A stretch of 17,790 nucleotides of DNA, from the NCBI GenBank assembly GCA_011772595.1, contig WVZH01000312.1, forward strand, positions 43,400-61,189. Reading direction: 5' to 3'. Positions 14,877 through 17,790 of this stretch are shown here, piece after piece. This DNA is from Anaerolineales bacterium (GTDB lineage: Bacteria; Chloroflexota; Anaerolineae; Anaerolineales; E44-bin32). The notes under the pieces are model-generated. The model worked only from the letters and a program-made list of their open reading frames with translations, had not been told where the DNA came from and searched no databases. Position 1 is the stretch's first letter, and each line of letters opens with the position of its first letter. The translations under genes were made by a program, and so were the position numbers.

Positions 14877-17024
14877 TTAAGGACGCCATTGAGGGTGCAA
14901 TCCCTGGTTGTTGTCCATCAACGGCCACTGGTCAATGCCCTTTGCGTCCATCAGATACAGCTTCGCGCCTGAACCAAAGCCCTGCGTGAAGGCGATTAGC
15001 ATTCCATCTGGCGACCAGGCCCATGGCGGCATACCCCAACCACTGAAGGTCAATTGACCCATCCCGGTTCCGTCCGAGTTCATGACATAAACCATGTCAG
15101 TCAATGCGTCTCCCGGGTTTTGACGATTGGAGGCGAACAGAATGCGCGTACCATCCGGTGACCATAGGGGGTACCAATCCCAGCCATGCTCGCTGCTGTC
15201 GGTCAATCTTTTCTCATTCGTGCCGTCTGCGTTCATTACGTAGATTCCATCGAAGGTCCTGCTGAAGAGGACCTTGCTCCCATCGGGTGACCATGATGGC
15301 GTCCATCCGTCTGCCAAGCGTTGAGTTTGAGATCCGTCCACATTCATGGTGTAGATGGCATTGGTTCCCTCGCGGTTGGAAACAAACAGGATTCGAGAGC
15401 CGTCGGGAGACCATGCGGGATCGGTATCGTGGGCGGGGTCGTTGGTTAACCGCAGCAACCCAGAACCATCCACGTTGATCACATAGATATCCGTGTCGCC
15501 ATCCTTGTAAGAGTCAAATGCTATCCTCTCTCCATCAGGTGACCAAGTGAAGTTCTCAATGTGCCCCGAAACATCGGTTAGCAGGGTCAGTCCTGAACCA
15601 TCAGTGTTCATCAAGTAGATGTCTGTGGTGTCCGCCTCGCGAATACCGCGATAGGATATAAAGGCGATCTGTCCTGAGCCGCCCCCTAATGGTGTGGGAA
15701 CTGCACCCTCGGGCAATGGGGTGCTGGTCGGCACGAGCGAGCTCACCGGGGTAGCAGCGACTTGCGGCTTGAGTTCCTCCCATGTACGAGAGCCATCCTG
15801 TGTCCTAACGAGTGCAATTTCGTCACCGGCCCTGGCCACGGCCCAGGCGAGATTCTCACTCACGAAACTGAATTGACCGTCCCAGTTGACCTCCTTGACC
15901 TTGGTCCATGTTCGGCCGCCATCACGTGACAGGTAGATTTCTCGTCCCAGAGCATAGGCCACGCTTGGGTCTATGAATTGTAGCTCGCCACCAGGGTAGT
16001 CGGAGTAGCTCCAGGTTTGCCCGCCATCTGAAGTCGAGTATACGTAGTGCGAGAGGATCGTCTCGCTGTCGTCAAAGCGTTTGCATCTGACGACGAGCGA
16101 TCCTGATGATCGGGAAAGCATCGTGGGGTAATGCATCCCGCAATATTCTTCGTCGAATTTGGAGGGGTTGTCCTCGGGTGGAGGTAACGGCAATGATTCC
16201 CAGGTAAACCCACCGTCATACGTCACGTCAACGAACGCGCCCGGCTGAACGCCACCGCTATCGCGTGTCACCCAGCCGGTATTCGCATCGGCGAAGAAGA
16301 TGCCGGTTTTGTCGAAGCTTTGAAGCTCATCACCGGTATATGGGTCGAAGAGCCCTTCCCAATACGCCCCGCCGGTGGTGGTTCTATACATCGACATGTA
16401 CACATGGTGCATCCCGGCGTCGAGGTACTGCATGACCCAACCAGACTCCTTGTCCATGAACCATATCGTGGCACCAAGCCCACCACCGATCCCAACCCTG
16501 GCCGGCTCCCATGATGCCCCTTGGTTTTCCGTCCGCCAGATGAGCTCATGGGGCGCGTAGGAAATCCAAGCGGTTTCTGCGTCGAGGAAGAACGCCTCGG
16601 CGCGCTTGACATTCTCCTCGGCGCTTGGCCCGGGTTCGGGGGGAGAGGTATCCCTCCAGGTGATGCCCCCGTCCTCGGTATAAAGGATGTGGTCGATCGT
16701 ATCTCTTGCGTTCCCGATCGCCCATCCCCGGCTCGCATCGAGCATGTGGATGTGGGTTATGGTTACAGCTTGTCCGGCGCTTAGGAGTGGGAAACTGTCT
16801 TCCGGTCGAGGTTGCGGCACACTTGAAACCGGCGTTGCGCTCAGAGTTGCTGCCACCACAGGGGGTCCCTCGGGTGGTGTGACAGTATTCGCCACAGTCG
16901 GCGCTGGTTGTTTAATTGTTTTTGGAGTATCGGTAGGGATCGCAACTGTTGAGGACGAAGTGCACCCTGATGCGATCAATGCCATAAGACTCAAACCAAA
17001 ACCAACGACTGCTCTTCCATACAT
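14877..17024 (-). CDS. Asp-box/Ycf48-like + TolB-like propeller fusion lipoprotein
   Basis: A 715-residue product; GGAG lies 6 bases before ATG 17024. Signal peptide ends IASGC (Cys21), followed by a Thr/Pro linker. Residues ~77-425 are an Asp-box propeller related to the plant/cyanobacterial photosystem II assembly factor HCF136/Ycf48: [57 protein letters not shown] second T/P linker (~426-447) leads to a TolB-type propeller (~448-715) with strong repeats: DIYLMNTDGSGL, WSPDGERIAF, DIYVINVDGSGL, WSPDGSRILF, IYTMNVDGSQ, WSPDGSKVLF, IYVMNADGTN, WSPDGTRILF, VYVMNSDGTG. The Asp-box half is shared with 7855-9948, where SUMF1 replaces TolB. It is the first gene of the minus run, with a long leader upstream. 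No photosynthesis role is implied; surface binding is inferred. Confidence 0.92.
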   Translation of the reverse strand: MYGRAVVGFGLSLMALIASGCTSSSTVAIPTDTPKTIKQPAPTVANTVTPPEGPPVVAATLSATPVSSVPQPRPEDSFPLLSAGQAVTITHIHMLDASRGWAIGNARDTIDHILYTEDGGITWRDTSPPEPGPSAEENVKRAEAFFLDAETAWISYAPHELIWRTENQGASWEPARVGIGGGLGATIWFMDKESGWVMQYLDAGMHHVYMSMYRTTTGGAYWEGLFDPYTGDELQSFDKTGIFFADANTGWVTRDSGGVQPGAFVDVTYDGGFTWESLPLPPPEDNPSKFDEEYCGMHYPTMLSRSSGSLVVRCKRFDDSETILSHYVYSTSDGGQTWSYSDYPGGELQFIDPSVAYALGREIYLSRDGGRTWTKVKEVNWDGQFSFVSENLAWAVARAGDEIALVRTQDGSRTWEELKPQVAATPVSSLVPTSTPLPEGAVPTPLGGGSGQIAFISYRGIREADTTDIYLMNTDGSGLTLLTDVSGHIENFTWSPDGERIAFDSYKDGDTDIYVINVDGSGLLRLTNDPAHDTDPAWSPDGSRILFVSNREGTNAIYTMNVDGSQTQRLADGWTPSWSPDGSKVLFSRTFDGIYVMNADGTNEKRLTDSSEHGWDWYPLWSPDGTRILFASNRQNPGDALTDMVYVMNSDGTGMGQLTFSGWGMPPWAWSPDGMLIAFTQGFGSGAKLYLMDAKGIDQWPLMDNNQGLHPQWRP

Positions 17025-17078
17025 TGTTCACTCCCCTTTGTGAGAAAAGATTCTTCTCGCCAGTTTTGACGTGTGGGG

Positions 17079-17146
17079 TGAAGCATAAGAGTGAAGCGAG
17101 TGCCATCGGCGACGATGGCCTGGACCGCTTCACCTTCGACGCTTCA
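17079..17146. repeat. Nested three-part hairpin with GCGA tetraloop
   Basis: Three stems nest symmetrically: TGAAGC (17079-17084) with GCTTCA (17141-17146); GTGAAGCG (17091-17098) with CGCTTCAC (17126-17133); GCCATCG (17102-17108) with CGATGGC (17113-17119), closing on GCGA, a GNRA-type tetraloop. That is 21 perfect base pairs with small internal loops. It lies 55 bases upstream of the first gene of the minus run, inside its probable 5' leader. It could be a leader RNA structure, a small RNA or part of a mobile repeat. Confidence 0.65.
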
Positions 17147-17212
17147 TATCGACTTGTTGAAAGTCAGCTCAGGCAACATCCCAGACCACTCGGGTTGTTC
17201 CCGGCACCCCTT

Positions 17213-17264
17213 AAGGACGAACCCCGCGCCAGTGGTGGTGGCAGGTTCGATCACGCCAGTCGCG
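17213..17264. repeat. 52-bp dispersed repeat, copy B
   Basis: Second copy of the repeat at 5774-5825 (two substitutions). Here it lies in the long leader of the Asp-box/TolB gene, 67 bases after the nested hairpin. Sequence right of TCGCG differs completely from copy A, which defines one repeat boundary; on the left the likeness fades over about 60 bases, so the element may be longer and diverged there. Confidence 0.75.
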
Positions 17265-17280
17265 AATGTATGTTATCAGT

Positions 17281-17391
17281 CTCTCAAGAAGGATTTCTCA
17301 GTGGATGATAAAAGGAATATGCCTGACCGACATACCCCTTTCCGTTGAGAAGTTCTGGATATCCGTTGAGCGTGGATATCTTCCTTGAGAG
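17281..17391. repeat. Iteron-like short repeats inside an inverted repeat
   Basis: TCCGTTGAG occurs at 17341 and 17362, TGGATATC at 17356 and 17373, interleaved, followed by a related TTCCTTGAGAG at 17381. The last unit's CTTGAGAG (17384-17391) is the reverse complement of CTCTCAAG at 17281-17288. Such iterated sites can bind a protein cooperatively; none is known here. Confidence 0.4.
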
Positions 17392-17509
17392 ATGTTAATC
17401 TACCTTTGGTGAAGTTGGTGTCGTTTGCTTTGATTAGCACACATGACCGACTTCGTTAGGTATATGAAGTTCAATTTGAGGCCGTTTGCAATGATTTTTG
17501 GATGTGGTC

Positions 17510-17539
17510 ATTGTATAGTACTTTGATCCTAGCTGTCAA
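17510..17539 (-). promoter_or_regulatory. Sigma-70-type promoter facing the lipoprotein run
   Basis: On the minus strand, a perfect TTGACA (17539-17534) is followed after 18 bases by TACAAT (17515-17510, five of six). An alternative -10, TATACA, lies at 16 bases. It is the best promoter match in the window and points at the first gene of the minus run (ATG 17024), giving a leader near 480 bases that contains the iteron-like repeats, repeat copy B and the nested hairpin. Confidence 0.5.
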
Positions 17540-17607
17540 CTATGAATGTATAAACAGACACATGAAACTTGAAAGCTGGACACCGGACCGGAACAGCTAG
17601 GACTAGA

Positions 17608-17790
17608 ATGGAAAAATCTGCAACCGCACACTTTTCCGCAATGGGGCAGACTACTTGTGGTGCGGGAGTGCGTGTCGCGGGTATGCCTGCTGTCGGACTC
17701 GCTGAGGGTGACAGCGTGACAGGAATCCGGCTCTGCGTGTATGTTGAAGTTTTCGAATGGGAGGGTTCGGAGTCTGTTTGGTTTTCGTCG
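17608..17790 (+). other. Open frame running off the right edge; coding doubtful
   Basis: From ATG 17608 the plus frame stays open for 61 codons to the window end (MEKSATAHFSAMGQ..., then GVRVAGMPAVGLAEGDS...). A weak AGGA lies a few bases upstream. There is no signal peptide, unlike every complete neighbour, and the opposite strand is also open, so this may be chance. GCTGTC/GACAGC hairpin arms lie inside the stretch. Apart from this, 17540-17790 shows nothing identifiable. Confidence 0.15.

Noticed and set aside
14877..17024. Ycf48/HCF136 likeness as evidence of a phototroph
   Set aside because: Asp-box propellers of this type are widespread in non-photosynthetic bacteria, and no photosystem genes are present.
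17608..17790. Possible new gene starting at the right edge
   Set aside because: Not promoted to a CDS: weak ribosome site, both strands open, no recognisable domain; kept only as a low-confidence region entry.

Overview
The window looks like a stretch of a Chloroflexota chromosome, probably Anaerolineae or a relative. That is an inference from style: secreted lipoproteins with long Thr/Pro/Ser linkers after the lipid-anchoring Cys, fused to beta-propeller, Asp-box, SUMF1-like and PhnD-like domains. No rRNA, tRNA, CRISPR array or intact transposase was seen. The most striking fact is compositional: all eleven complete genes I can support encode predicted lipoproteins (basic N-terminus, hydrophobic core, small residue + Cys lipobox).

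Layout. The left edge holds the 3' end of a pirin-family bicupin (+), then hairpins and a candidate promoter, then a large three-part lipoprotein (+, 565-2631) ending in a PhnD-type substrate-binding domain. It converges on a 259-aa lipoprotein (-, 2721-3500). A 0.7-kb gap with possible gene remnants follows, then a GH18 chitinase-like lipoprotein (+, 4229-5305). From 5351 to 17024 there is a run of eight minus-strand lipoprotein genes: two near-duplicate Cys-rich small lipoproteins flanking an unknown 309-aa lipoprotein; a SUMF1-like/Asp-box fusion; two paralogous TolB-like propellers; a WD40-like propeller; and an Asp-box/TolB-like fusion. The only plus-strand element inside this run is a truncated HAF-repeat protein remnant (5826-6062).

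The region appears to have grown by duplication and domain shuffling. The same Asp-box (Ycf48-like) module is attached to SUMF1 in one gene and to a TolB propeller in another. A decayed third copy of its C-terminus lies just downstream of the second. The two TolB genes are paralogs, and the small Cys-rich lipoprotein is duplicated. A 52-bp dispersed repeat occurs at 5774 and 17213. Gene spacings of about 100-600 bp and individual Shine-Dalgarno sequences argue against one tight operon, although a good minus-strand promoter sits upstream of the whole run (17510-17539).

The right end (17025-17790) is non-coding or only weakly coding. It holds a long nested hairpin, the second repeat copy, iteron-like short repeats and the promoter. 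I found no defence system or biosynthetic cluster. The best candidates for something undescribed are the lipoprotein island, the LppX-like/PsbP-like/PhnD fusion, the swapped sensor-like modules and the 17-kb structured region.
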